Below, piece by piece: positions 11,330 through 22,915 of a DNA stretch of 64,000 nt. How positions within the stretch are numbered: the first letter of the stretch is position 1; each line of letters starts with the position of its first letter. The translations under genes were made by a program, and so were the position numbers. Location of the stretch: the NCBI GenBank assembly GCA_964036045.1, contig OZ038379.1:112538611-112602610 (forward strand), in the 5' to 3' direction. The stretch comes from Eutreptiella sp. 'Long Island Sound 2002'. Its lineage: Eukaryota > Euglenozoa > Euglenophyceae > Eutreptiales > Eutreptiaceae. Under the pieces are notes generated by a model, which was not told where the DNA came from, did no database searches, and saw only the letters and a list, made by a program, of their open reading frames with translations.

Positions 11330-13330
11330 CTACGTGCGGGGGGGGGGGGGGGTGCTTTGCTCCCTTGATCCCCGGTGCTTGCTGACGCACAGGGGCCTGG
11401 CTACGGGTGGGTGGGGGGTGGGGAATAACGGCACCCGTTGCCTGCAGTGTGCCAATGCGCCTCGTACCCGGGATGACCAACAACCCCTTGGCGACCATCC
11501 CCTTGCCTGTCCATGCCCCCAACACGCGGTGCCAGGTGCACGGCCATGCGTGCCTGTGCGGCCGCCCATCTACTAAGTCATGGTGCCCACCCGTCGGGGC
11601 AGGCTTGTTCTAATGGCCGAAACAAAGGCCCAATGTCCCTTGCCCGACCCCCTCCATCGCCTCTGCTGCGGGCAGTTACCTGCCTACCGCCTGACTACCC
11701 CCTACGACCGCCACCCTCCCAACCCCTCCCCTCTCCCTGCGTTGGCATGCGAGTGCCGCCCTTGGAGCATAGGCGTGAGAAGGTAGAGGGGGAAACCGGA
11801 TGTAGCCATGTCGGCAAGGAGCTAGTACCCTCTGGGAGCTGCACCTCCCGCCTAGAGGTGGAACGGTGCCACGCCGCCAAAGTGGCACAAGAAAAGAGGG
11901 CAAGTGAGGCAAGGGGTCTGTGCCATAGGCACAAAATCGGCCGCCGCGGAGCTCGCCCGAGAGTCCCAGCAGCCTGCGCCCCCGCCCCCAGCCCCCAAAT
12001 GACAGTGAAGCGCGTGGGTGGTAAGACAATAGAGGTGCCTTGTGCCACGGGCGCCGCCATGGAACAGCCGGGGCTCCCTAGCCCCCGGGAAGTGGTAGAT
12101 AACCCCAACGTGCGCCGAGGGATGGACGCCGCGGTGGGTTGTGGTGCACCACACCTCCCCCGACCCCTTGAGCGGGCAGAGGCCCCAAATGGTCCTGGCT
12201 GGGTGACGTTGCTTGCGGAAAAGGCTGGTAGAGGTACGGTGGGAATGGCACACAGGGACCATAGGAGGTGTTGGGGGGGAGAATTAGCGGTGGAGAGTGT
12301 GAGAGCAAGGGTACCCAAGAAGCCCCCCCCCAACCTCTTGGCGGGGCACGGGGCAACCGCGCCGTTGGGACGACCTATCACAGACTACGGTGGGTGTCAC
12401 ACCCCTGTTACTAAAGATAGGATGAGCCGGAGGCAAGAGTGCCTTGGGGGCCCCTTGTGGCAGTGGCGCTGGCCACGGGCCACAACAGCGCTCTAGCCCT
12501 AAGTGGGGTGGCAAGGGCGTCGGAATGGCCGCCGCATGCACAAGACACTAGGATGTGCCAAAAATTTGCAGTTGAGGGAGGGGGGGGGTTCCAGCGGAGT
12601 GCTTCCATCGGACCGCCAGCACTTGGAATTCTTGTATGCTGGCTACATTCCCATTGCGCCGTACGATGCATAGGTTGCTTGCATTATGCATTGCATGTGG
12701 CCGTCATGTGGTTGGTGTGGCAGCTTTCAGGCATGCCAAATGAATTTCTCCCAGTGGAGTGTTTCCTTTTGCAAGACAGGCGGAGGTAAGACAACTGTGT
12801 GATTAGCCAACACTTGGCCTTGGGGGCATTTTCCCCCCCGCCCCCCAAACCCCTCGCCACATTGGCTCCCAGAGCCCTCTGCACCTCTCCCGGACCCACC
12901 CCCCCATTGACCCTTCCCGGAACTCACCCCGCGTGGAGCCTTTGGCCAATGGTTGATGTGGTGGTGCGGGGGGGGGGGGGATCCACGGCTAAGTCCGAGG
13001 TGTTGGCCCCCATGTTGGTATCCTATGTGACCGCGGGCTCAAGGAACCCAAGGACACCCCATCCCCCCTTTGAGGTCCCAAATATTGCCATTTGGACCAG
13101 GCCTTGAGTCCAGCTCTTTTCCACTATTGCTCCCACCCTGAGATTGCCACGTTTGCTCAACCACTTTGATTCCAACCCTTCTTTTGGTGTACCCCAAAAA
13201 GGATGGCGGCAAAGTAGCCAATTTGATTTATATCCCTCCTCTGGGCATGGGCATGGGTTACACAGCTGCTATGAGTTCTACCCCTTATTTGGGCCCCCCA
13301 AGACGGCAGGGGTTCTGGGCGCCCAATAGA
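11330..13330. other. Low-complexity interior of copy I; no exon resolved
   Basis: Long frames exist on both strands (327 codons plus, 228 codons minus) but are rich in A, P, R, G with no domain, as expected for GC-rich sequence without stops. G/C-runs at 12,967-12,979 and 12,829-12,846 resemble those next to acceptors elsewhere. Copy I exons probably lie here but I cannot fix borders. Confidence 0.4.
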
Positions 13331-13475
13331 CAATTGGGTTCAACTCCCACCGGAACATGGGTAGGCATCCCTGCGCACTATGAATGTGAGGGGACGGTCC
13401 CAATCAATGGTGTCCACTAGTGGCGGATGCGATTCAATGTAGCGGGCCCATATGTGCACAGGCCAATTGCGCCCA
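13331..13475 (-). pseudogene. Exon of copy I, homologous to copy III exon A (3' part)
   Basis: The peptide reads IWARYIESHPPLVDTIDW, then DRPLTFIVRRDAYPCSGG, matching copy III (55,9xx) SWLRYIASQPPLCRMIDW / FPLTFIVRGDGYPCAGG. At 13,342-13,340 an in-frame TGA sits exactly where copy III has Trp (GGEWSQLS). The acceptor is CACGTGCTAG after a 17-18-nt C-run. This pairwise match shows the two loci are paralogues and that copy I is decaying. Confidence 0.75.
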
Positions 13476-13523
13476 CTAGCACGTGGGTCGTCCACGTTCA
13501 CCGGGGGGGGGGGGGGGGGCTAC

Positions 13524-13803
13524 TCTAGCGGCTTAGCCATATTCTTCCAAGAGTCCAAGAGGGCTTGCCGCGTTGGGATGGGTCGCACGAAAGTGCGGCC
13601 CGTAGCGGCCGTATAGTCAATTCCTCGCCGGGTCATGCACTCAGAGGTGGCGGACACAGGTGGCGGAACCCCGTCTTTCAGACATTGAGGTCCATGAGGT
13701 GCCCAATAAACTCGGGGCCGGGAAAAAGGGAGGAGGCGTATTGTTTCACTGCCTTCATTTGCTTAGAACGAATAAGGGAGGGGTAGCCAACTTCCGTGGC
13801 CTC
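13524..13803 (-). pseudogene. Exon of copy I, homologous to copy III exon A (5' part)
   Basis: Starts after acceptor CGATGGTAG. Peptide PSLIRSKQMKAVKQYASSLF matches copy III PSRVREIQQGAIAKYASEVL. A TGA at 13,680-13,678 falls in the DLN(V/L) block where copy III has Arg. A frameshift follows, then TRRGIDYTAATGRTFVRPI matches copy III TLRGLKYTATTGLPFARPI. It ends at GA^GTAGCCCC, giving a possible ~48-nt intron that is mostly a C-run (13,523-13,476). Copy III has no intron here. Confidence 0.7.
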
Positions 13804-13847
13804 CTACCATCGGGCCCGGGTCAAGGGACATGAAGCCACCCACTCAC

Positions 13848-13970
13848 CAAGGAGGTGGGAGACCAAAGGGTCCCGCAAACTCGTGGCCCCATCCAAACGC
13901 ACAAGCCTCGTGCTAAGCTCGAGAATAGTGTCCCAAGAGAAAGGCATAACAAGTGCTACACAAGAGAAAA
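13848..13970 (-). CDS. Probable exon of copy I
   Basis: Minus peptide FSWDTILELSTRLVRLDG followed by ATSLRDPLVSHLL and a consensus donor GTGAGTGGG at 13,847. The acceptor is not certain. No homologue recognised. Confidence 0.4.
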
Positions 13971-14029
13971 GGGGGTATGGAGTGGGGTTGGAGGTGGGCA
14001 CAAAGAAGAGGACTAAGGGTTGGACACCC

Positions 14030-14480
14030 AGCCCTTAGGCAATCCTGCATCTCTACAAACCCTTTCGGCAACTTTATACCACATTAAACCCCCTCAAGAC
14101 CCTAGCATACGCATGCAATTAACGGCGCAAATAGTTCAAAATATAGAAACTACTAGGTATTCTCGTTTAACATGTTGAAATTTATCGGTTTAACATTTTA
14201 ACACCCTGCGAAAATTTCAATTGAAAGTTTGACATTTTGGATTGAATGTGGGTCTCTAGGGCAAGCAGTGAGCGCACCCTAGCGTACCCGGCTTCCAGGC
14301 AATGCAAAGCATCATGTCGGCTCAGTGGTGATGCTGGTACGGTTGGACCTTTTGGCGCTCCAAGTGATGGGACCATGCAAGGACGAGCATTGATTACGCT
14401 AAGTGCTTATCTCTTCCTCGTGAAGGAAATACTCCCACGTGTTGGAGATGGGCTCGGACGTAGGCACGTGCCGCGCGCCC
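14030..14480. other. AT-richer intron-like segment
   Basis: Around 14,100-14,260 the base composition drops to AT-rich with repeated 'GTTTAACAT / GTTTGACATTTT' words; no coding signal. Probably intron of copy I. Confidence 0.4.
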
Positions 14481-14984
14481 TGGGCCATCTGTGAGCAACT
14501 TTGCCGGGCGTTCAAGGTGGCCCGTGCCTTGGCCCATGGTCCCAACACGGGGCTTGCAACAACATGGGCGGCGGGTCCGGGCATTGCTGTGTCATGTGAC
14601 CGGCGGGGTTTTCATCGCCATCCCTAAAGTACGGCAAATCCCGGCGAGGATTGCACGGCCGATCGGTGGTGCGGCGCAGAACCCCCAGGCCGCCTTGGTG
14701 CAGAACTTCGTGCGGGCGTGGATCGCGTAGTGGCGAAGGGGCTGTGTGCTGTCGGACGCGCCCAGGAACGATATCTAGGTTGCTAGTCAATGGATTGTTG
14801 GCACGTGTGCGCCGCCACGGAAACACGTGCACCGGAGCCACATATGAACACTGCCCCCCCCCCCCCCCCCCACCCTCCGGGGTCACAGCCTGCCCATATG
14901 GGTGGCCCCCACTCCCCCGATCGCTCCATGGGAACGAGCGGCCCGTGCCCCACAAGGATCTGCGCGCCGGGGTGTTGCCGGCCC

Positions 14985-15860
14985 TTAGCATACTCCACCC
15001 AAACAAGGAGGGCCAAGACTGTACTCCCCTCTGTAGGCGAGGAAGCCCCTTCCCTCACTTCTCCGTGTTGGCGGGGATGACTCTACCCTAGGGCACGGGC
15101 AGCGCGATGCATCACCATCCATGTGCGTGTCGTCCGAGTCGTCGTTGGGGTCCTCCAGCAAGTTCACCGACCACCACAAAAAAGCCAGACCCAGCCACAG
15201 ACCTTCAGTGAACGACTTTTGTGTGAGGAAGTGCGGCACTGCAGGGCCCAGCCCATGGGTCTTCACAAGCAACAAAGTTGGCTGCTCGAACAAATACAGC
15301 TCTTCTCGGCGCCCCAGGTGGTACATAGCCATGCGCAAAGCCGTTGGGTACAAATCTTCCAATTGCGACCGCAAGTGTTGTTCCACAGCGACCAAATCCC
15401 CATGGTGTCAATGAAAGGCGCCAAGTACCCCTTTAGACAGCACACGCACGATCTGCGCACCCGGGATCCAACCTCCACGCCGCGGGACTTCATCAATGAC
15501 GAGTTTGTACTTCAGCATTTTGATCTCATTTGGCACTGCAGTCACCGATCCATCGTGCGCCCAAATTTCTCCAGATTCTGACCCCTTGCCAACATTGACC
15601 TTTGCCACCTCGCCACCAGACACCTCAACAGCTGGGTTCAACACTGGTCTCACAAGCAATGTGCGATGTGCTTCGACATCTTCTCGATCACTAACCCGCA
15701 GACCTGCCTTCAACAGCGCCTGGAGCGGTGGCCAGGGCGTGCTCTCGCTGTACTCCCAGCTCCCTTGCCATGCACCAAAATTCGCCAGACAGTGACTAAA
15801 CTTCTTTGAGATGGGAGCCACTTCAGTCTTTGTGCCTGTGTGTACAGGAGCCATAGAGGA
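14985..15860 (-). pseudogene. 5' exon(s) of copy I, in-frame TGA
   Basis: One minus frame runs from about 15,860 to 14,985 with a single TGA at 15,410-15,408 (…VLGAFH-stop-HHGDLVAVEQ…). Segments look like genuine protein: KKFSHCLANFGAWQGSWEY, LKAGLRVSDREDVEAHRTLL, VEQHLRSQLEDLYPTALRM and acidic NDDSDDTHMDGD. The frame also runs up to 16,082 into the tandem repeat, so the true start is unclear. Family function unknown. Confidence 0.5.
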
Positions 15861-15889
15861 GGGCAGGAGGGCAGCGATCCACCAAGTCA

Positions 15890-17000
15890 CAGCGATCTGG
15901 CAAAGCGCAAATTTACATTTTGTTGGATCCTGGGCTCTGCAGAGCCCAAAACTCTCAAGATGGTAATATGAAGGCGGAAATTGGTCACTGTGGTTCATCC
16001 GGGCTCTGCAGAGCCCAGCGTGACTAAATTGGCAACTAAAGGGGTTGTTCCGGGGGGGGGGGGGGGGGTCGTGGGACATCATTAGGCAAGGCCGCAGCGG
16101 TCAACGGCAGTGACGTTGCGGAAGCTTCAACAGGTCGTCTCTGTACATGCAGTCAGTGGCATCCCAGGGGATCCTGGGCTCTGCAGAGCCCAGAACTCTC
16201 AAGATGGTAATATGGCGTCTGAAATTGGTCAATGTCCTCCACCTGGGCTCTGTAGAGCCTAGCATGACTCAAATGGTCAATTAGGGGGTGTCCCGGGGGG
16301 GAGGGGGGGGGGCTTGGACATCATTAGGCAAGAGTGCACCGGTCAGTAGGAGTGAAGTTGCGGAAATTCGAACAATCCAAGAGATCCGGCGTCTCTCTAC
16401 ATGCAGTCAATTGGCATCCCAGGGGATCCTGGGCTCTGCAGAGCCCAGAATTTTCAAGATGGCAATGTGGCGTATGAAATTGGTCAATGTCCTCCACCTT
16501 GGCTCTGCAGAGCCTAGCATGCCCAAATTGGTGAATTAGGGGGTGTCCCGGGGGGGGGGGGGGGGGCTTGGACATCATTAGGCAAGAGTGCACGGGTCAT
16601 CAGGAGTGAAGTTGCGGAAGTGCAAACAATCCAACAGATGCAGCGTCTCTGTACATGCAGTCAATTGGCATCCCAAGGGATCCTGGGCTCTGCACAGCCC
16701 AGAATTCTCAAGATGGTAATATGGCGTCTGAGATTGGTCAATGTCCTCCACCTGGGCTCTGCAGAGCCTAGCATGCCCAAATTGGTGAATTAGGGGATGT
16801 CCCGGGGGGGGGGGGGGGGTCCTTGGACATCATCAGGCTAGGTTGCACCGGTCATCAGGAGCGAAGTTGCGGAAGTTCCAACATTCCAACAGGCACAGCG
16901 TCTTTGTAGATCCTGTCAATTGGCATCCCTGCGGACCCTGGGCTCTGCAGAGCGCAGCACACCCAAACTGTCACACTGAAATCGGTCATTACACTTCATC
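15890..17000. repeat. ~250-bp tandem repeat with GGCTCTGCAGAGCC palindromes
   Basis: About four and a half units; equivalent G-runs begin near 16,051, 16,295, 16,550 and 16,805. Each unit holds the perfect palindrome GGCTCTGCAGAGCC (or one-base variants) twice, for example near 15,936, 15,999, 16,168 and 16,432, plus AGATGGTAATATGG and GGACATCATTAGGC blocks. Confidence 0.9.
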
Positions 17001-17167
17001 CAGGCTCCCTGTCGCAGCGGCCCAATCACAACAAAAGGCAGGGGCTTACAAAGCAACAGCATACGTCGTGAAGGGTGGATGCGCTCAATCGGCACTTGAC
17101 GGCCCCCGTTCTATGACTATAGGAACAAAAGCTCAATGCCACATAGTACATATCGAAGGGCAACAGA

Positions 17168-17478
17168 TGCAGGGCGCAGCCCCCATGGGGAGGCCTACGG
17201 CGGGGGAACAGGCGGGGGATGCGGCGCAGGAGGCGGCAATGGCCGGCCCGCGAGACATCAGCGAGCTGCTCGCGCAGGCCCTGGAGGCGTACCGGCGGAC
17301 AGCCGCGGGGAGCGATGGAGCCGCGCCAGAAGGGGCTGACGCCGGCGAGCTGATCGCGCAGGGCTTCGATTTGGTCGGGGGGCGGCTGCGTAACTCAAGG
17401 TTGTGTTCGCGCGGCGCCAAATCCCGTACGGACCACCATCGGAAAAATGCGATTTTTCACCCAAATCGGTCTCATTGA
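17168..17478 (+). CDS. Possible short gene or first exon, unknown
   Basis: ATG at 17,168 opens a 103-codon plus-strand frame with alanine-rich helical character (PRDISELLAQALEAYRRTAA, then DAGELIAQGFDLVGGRLR). A GTAACT donor-like site follows 'GGCTGC' at ~17,391, after which the frame turns basic and ends. No family recognised; it could be chance in GC-rich DNA. Confidence 0.25.
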
Positions 17479-17479
17479 A

Positions 17480-18230
17480 AAAGCTGTATCTTCGCGGCAC
17501 CGGGTCGTTTGGAGCTATTTTTTTTTTTCCCGCGACCCCGGGAGTTGTCCGGAGCCGATGATGCACAAGTTGGGGCCAGATGAGCCACAGGCGCGGCTCT
17601 ATATCTGCCGCCAGATGATCCGCGTTTCGAAAATTGATGTTTTTTCGCAACTTGAACCCTTCGCCAAACTGCGAAATCGGATCCGTTTTTCGAAATTCCA
17701 AATGCCATATGGATCGTTTTCCGATGCCGTTCACAAAAATGCAGTCGAAATCCGATTTCGTGAAATTTCATTTTTCGCGAATTTTTAACGGATCTCCGGA
17801 TTTTGGCCAAAACAAAAAAAAGCCCGACTACAGCTTTGTAGGGACCGACCTACCATCCACAAATGTGTCTTCGGTTCGTCCGGAACTTCGTCCGTTGCCA
17901 CCTGTACGGGAAGGCAAATCCGGCGGGATAATGAGCGGGGTCAGCTTTACAGCTGAGCGTCGCTGGCGGCCGCGGAGCCCCTCCCCCGCGGCCGGACAGC
18001 TTTAGGCGGGCCTTACGGCCCCAGGGCAACAATCCTGCCATTGGGCCCTTGCAAGTCGGGAACAAAGGCAAGGCAGGGTCTCCAAGGTATGTTGGATAGA
18101 CCGCCACTCCAATTCCCCCCACACCGCCCAAAACGGTAACCTATGTACTATCCTTGGATCTGCAAATAGATTTTGCTTTGAGTAATCTATCATCATCATC
18201 TATTAATCGTAATTGAAATTGGACTGCCAA
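17480..18230. other. No gene seen
   Basis: Mixed composition, no convincing exon. A TTTTCG / CGAAAT-rich stretch (17,440-17,800) is followed by a GC-rich block with GGCCGCGGAGC / CCCGCGGCC words (17,960-18,000). Confidence 0.5.
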
Positions 18231-21200
18231 AGGGCAAAAGGCAAATTTCTATCAATTTTGGCTTTTTTTTTAATGATGGGACATGATACCAATTGACCTG
18301 CCAGTCACTTTGGTGTGCATTACTGGGGGTCTATTCTGTGCACAGTGTACTTGCTAAACGCGATAGAACTTGTATCAATTTTCGCGTTTTTTTGGTGGAG
18401 GGAGATGATCCCGATCAACTTGCTAGTCAGTTTTGTGTGCCTTGGTCGGTGTAGATCATCTACAAGGTGGACTTTGCAAAGGCAATAGAGTTGGATTTTT
18501 CAGTCACCACCATCTTGTTTGCTACGCAGCCATGTTGGTTGCAATAGACCGAAAGCCTTGATTGGGTTCCAACAAAGGGATTTTTTGGTCTTTCTTTTGA
18601 CCTTGCATGCCCCACCACAAGCATTTTTGCCCCGCACAAGACCCCAAATTTCCCACCATAAGGCACCAGCAACCTTCGGCGCTATTGGGCACATTGGGCA
18701 CAGAGTATAGTGCGCAACAAGTGGTAGGTCCATTACCCCCGAGTGCACACAACAAATGAAATATGTGCTAGCAATACCTCTGGCACCAGCTTCAAGATTA
18801 CAACATATCGGGCAATCAGGTCGAGAAAAATAGGGGTTCAGGCCCAGCGGAAGACGGGGACTGGGATTGGAACCGGAAGTTCCGACAACGGAGTGTGTCG
18901 GTGCTTCTGAGCGCAACCCAATGATTGGGGCGTGCAGGGTTCGAAAGGCAGCTGCACTGTGATGAGCCCGTGTTCCTAGTGGCCTACCCAATGCGGACAA
19001 GGGTGGGTTGAGCTGCGTGGACCCTGTACAGCAAGGAGCGGGGTGTGGGGGTGTGTGCACAAGGAGAAGGGCAACCGTCTGCATGTGTACATGTCTATGT
19101 ACCTCAAATGACAACGCAACAATATTGTTAGATCCATGCTTCCTTGAGAAAGCCCCTTGGGCATGTCGGGGGTGGGTGGGGTGGGCGATGCCAATTTTTT
19201 CAGGGAAAGCGGCGAAGGGCATGGCAGCTTTCTTGATTGGCGCCTTCGACATAGGAGCTTCCCAAGTTTGCGGCCAAAAACTCTCCGGTGGGCAGAAGCC
19301 CTCGATTTTTTTGGGGGGGGGTTTGAGGAGGTCGGCTATGCAAAATCAACCTTCGGTTTCTTTGAGTACACAAATCAGTTCACGGAGGTTGTCAAAACCC
19401 ATCGGGCCCACCTTCATGGAAGCATCCTATACCCCCCCCCCCATCATTACGGCCCAATCCCGCGCCATAGCCAAAGGGGGTAAGTTGGCCAAGGGGTCAA
19501 GCTGGGTGTTTGACTTTTGTACACCCCTCGTCTTGTCCATCGAAAGTATTTCCCGGTTGGGTTTTGTTTGGCTGGACCGCAGACCCCCACGGAAGAACCA
19601 TTATTTAGGGGGTTGGAGAAACATCCAAAACCGACAACGTGGGAGTGGATCCCCGATTTTCAAAGTGCCTTTCGGTAAAGCCCCGTTGCATGGTTCCCAA
19701 TCTGGGGATTTGTGCCCCGGAGGACAGTGATCCCCGCGTTGGGAGCCAAAAAGCCCCTCTGTGGCCATAGACGTTGCAAGGCCACGCAGGGGTCACGTGT
19801 ACTCAAAAAAATATACCTAAAAATGACCCCGTCGTTGCATTGTTCATTTGGAATACACAATTCTGGAGGGTTAAAGAAAATTACCTTGTGGCGTGTCCGA
19901 TCCTTGCATGCAGATTTTGGGAGCTAGATGGGGAAGGCAAGGGGTCGAAAAATATCATGTTTTGCATACATAGGTGCATTCCCCTTAAAGATCAAAGCAT
20001 TTTGAGTATACGCATTGTCATTGAACCAACCGTTCCCTGAATTGGGATTTGGGCAATGGGGGGTTCTCCCGATTGTTGTTTTCAAAGCCCGGTTAGATTC
20101 TTATCAATGTGTAGGGATGTGCAGGGTCCCCCGTGCCCAGCCTATGTGTCTGACGTTTCGTTTCACCGAGTCAACATACACAACGCTCAACTCCACCCAG
20201 CAACGTCCTAGGCCCTTCAAGGGACCCCCACCACCAGCATCACCGCAACGCCCAAAAGTTTAGGGGGGGGGTGTTGGTGTTAGAGCTATTATGGAGTACG
20301 CCCCCACAGTTTCTTCAAAAATGGGGAGCCAGTCTCGAAAAATGAACCCACCGCCTTTTTTGGTCGACAATCCTTTGGCCTGGCACAAATTTATGGCGGA
20401 AAAGTTTGTTGGGTCGCAACCCACTGCCGAGGCAATGTGAGGTGAGTGCTGATGCAGTTTACACTAGCTTTGGGCATGTTTGTTAAGACAATCGCCGAAG
20501 GTCCTGTTTGTTGCCTCAACGACTAGCCTTGTGCCATGGTCCAAACAAGGTAAGGTGCATGGACGGTCAAACCCCCACCATCTTGAGCCCCAACAGTGTG
20601 TTTCGATATACTGGGCTGGGGGGGAATTACCTAACCTCGCTGTAGACCCACGGCAAGTTGCGGGCACCTTATGCCCCTTTATTGCGGGTTATTTATTCAA
20701 AGGATGGTATTAGATGTCCAACCCCTTGTAACACCATCATTTAGGGGGTGGAAAGGATCCCCCAATGATTTCGTGCATTTTTACCGCCCCTTGATGTACG
20801 TAGGTGCCACTTTTCTACGGCCGGCAGGGAATCAATTTTTTTTGTACTGTGGCCAATGTGCGTCCATTTACAACGAGGTGTTGAACCACCTTCTTCTTGT
20901 GCACGAAGCCCCCAACAAATGTTGGGCGTCACAACTCCCAATTTTGAGTATCCCTCATCGCCCGTTGCCCCTATCGGCTCTCAATGGGGCGCAGACTTTT
21001 TGGTTGGGGTCCCACTACACCCCCTCCACTAGAAATCGCCATCGTTGAGGGGGTGGGACGGGGAGTGGGGTCAAAAGATGTCGCAAAAGGACCCCCATTC
21101 GTTTTGTCAATTTATATGCTGTTTTGTTCCTGTTTGCACTGAGTCGGCAAAAGTTGGTTGGCTTATAGCGGGCGAAATGTGTCGATTCAGACCGTGGTTC

Positions 21201-22790
21201 CATTCCTCGTTTTTCTTCCACATGGACCCCCTAACCAATGACCATGGTCCCGGGTGCTATCTCCAAGTCTCCTTCATCAGCCCCCTTATGGGGCCTCACC
21301 GACAAAGATTTGGTTGTTTCTAGTCCGTCATGCGGTAAGTTGAAAAGTGCGATTCTTGGTGACCATCGAAAACCCCATGGACTGCTAGGCCGTTATAGGG
21401 TGATTATTTGGTTATAATGGGAGTACGTATAAAGCCACGACGACCCATGTAGCACCAATTAGACCCTTTTAGTGCGGTGCATTGGCCCGTAAAAGCAGTT
21501 TGGGTTTGTTTGCACTACAGGGGCAAAAGTTATTTGGCTATGTCTGCCAATGTTCGTGGATGCAAACCTTGTCGCATTCCACTTGTTTTTATATTGCAAC
21601 CCCTTCCCCAATACGCGGATCGTAGGTGCTATTTCTAGGTTTCACACAACCGATTGCCAATAAAGTCCATTTTTTTTTGTGACCTCCAACAACCCCCCAC
21701 GACCGTAAGAGTGCTATCATCGTTTAGTGTCAATCAAAGTACGATGAACCCATGGGGACCCATATTGCTCAACGATGTGATTGATGATTGCAAAATGACC
21801 CATTAGGAGCTTTATCGCCCAATGCAGGTTCTCTACAATGTGGACTTGTCAAAGGCAATGGAATTTCCTGAAAATTAGAATGGTGGTGAATTCCTTGTCT
21901 TTCATGTCGCATGGTTTGGGATGATTTGGGGTGATAGTGCCAATACAAGTACTTGAGCACCCATGAGGACCCACGTAAGGGCCGCTAGGCCACGGTGCCC
22001 TAGGCGATGCACCCCTGATCCCCCAAGTTGGTTTGTTTACATTGTTGAGTGGCAAGCAAAAATTATACACTGCCACTGCTTCCTCAACCTTTTTGACGCC
22101 TGTGCGATGGGTTCGGCGCACAACCCGCTAAAAATACACATATTGAAGCCCCCATGTGGACCAACGTAGTGGCCGTTAGGCCTAGATAGCTCAAGCCATG
22201 GGCCTCCGTAGACGCCCGAAATTATTGTTGTTCGTGGCGGACAGGCCTTGAGGAGGGCTACACACCCTTGATCCTCCAGGATGGGCCGGTAGGTCCCCTC
22301 AGCACCTTCCCCCTCACCATGGTGTCCATGGTATACCGGCTTTGGGACAAGATCCGCCTAGCCAACACCATGAGGTGGCACGTCCTAGAGACCCAAATTA
22401 AATCCAATATATTTAATTTTTGGCCAAAGATTAATTGATTAAACCAAAGTATGCACTTTTTGCGGGGGATTAGGGCCGTCGCTTGGGAAAATTTTCACCC
22501 CTATGGGGTGCCTTGTGTGTTTGTCAACCATTTTACCCGTTGGTTTGGGGGGAGGTTCTCCCGTCGTGATGTGTAAAAATATTAAAATGGCTCTCGGCTT
22601 CAAAATTTGAGATTAATTTTTTTTTATAATGTAAAATTTTTAAATGTTATGCGTCATCGGGATTCGAGTTTAAACCAACAAAATTTAAACAAACTTTCCA
22701 AAAATGAAACCTCCCTACACAAGCACAACAGCACATAGAACATACCTATTAGCCTTCACGGCTAATGTGCTTGGCCATTCCGGCCATTGT
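18231..22790. other. No supported gene; diverged repeats
   Basis: A 250-codon minus frame (19,252-18,500) exists but has no domain or splice context. Words such as GTGGACTT(T/G)..AAAGGCAAT(A/G)GA recur at ~18,470 and ~21,840. The stretch 20,970-21,900 is a diverged copy of 60,280-61,640. Ends with an AT-rich block (22,390-22,700). Confidence 0.5.
20970..21900. repeat. Diverged dispersed repeat, copy 1
   Basis: Shares ordered words with 60,280-61,640: GGACCCCCTAACCAATG (21,223 and 60,860), a GTTTGCACTG/TTTTGCACTG start, and the phrase TTGGTTGGC(T/C)TAT. Direct orientation. A third, partial relative lies at ~57,720-58,240. Confidence 0.6.
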
Positions 22791-22915
22791 TGCCGTGTTA
22801 CACCTCTCATGAGCCCGTTTCCGGGTCCCATAGTGCCGGGGTAGCTTGGGTTTCGCTTGGGGGGTTAGGTGGGTTAGTGGGCCTACTTCGGTTGGGTTCA
22901 GGGTTTTCTTGGGGG

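Noticed and set aside
11513-12496. 327-codon plus-strand ORF
   Set aside because: Low-complexity A/P/R-rich composition, lies antisense to copy I exons, no domain.
18860-18900. tRNA gene (T-arm-like GGTTCCAATCC on minus strand)
   Set aside because: T-loop does not fit TTCRANY and no acceptor or anticodon arm could be matched.
18500-19252. 250-codon minus-strand ORF
   Set aside because: No domain, no splice context and it crosses repeat-like sequence; kept only as a remark.
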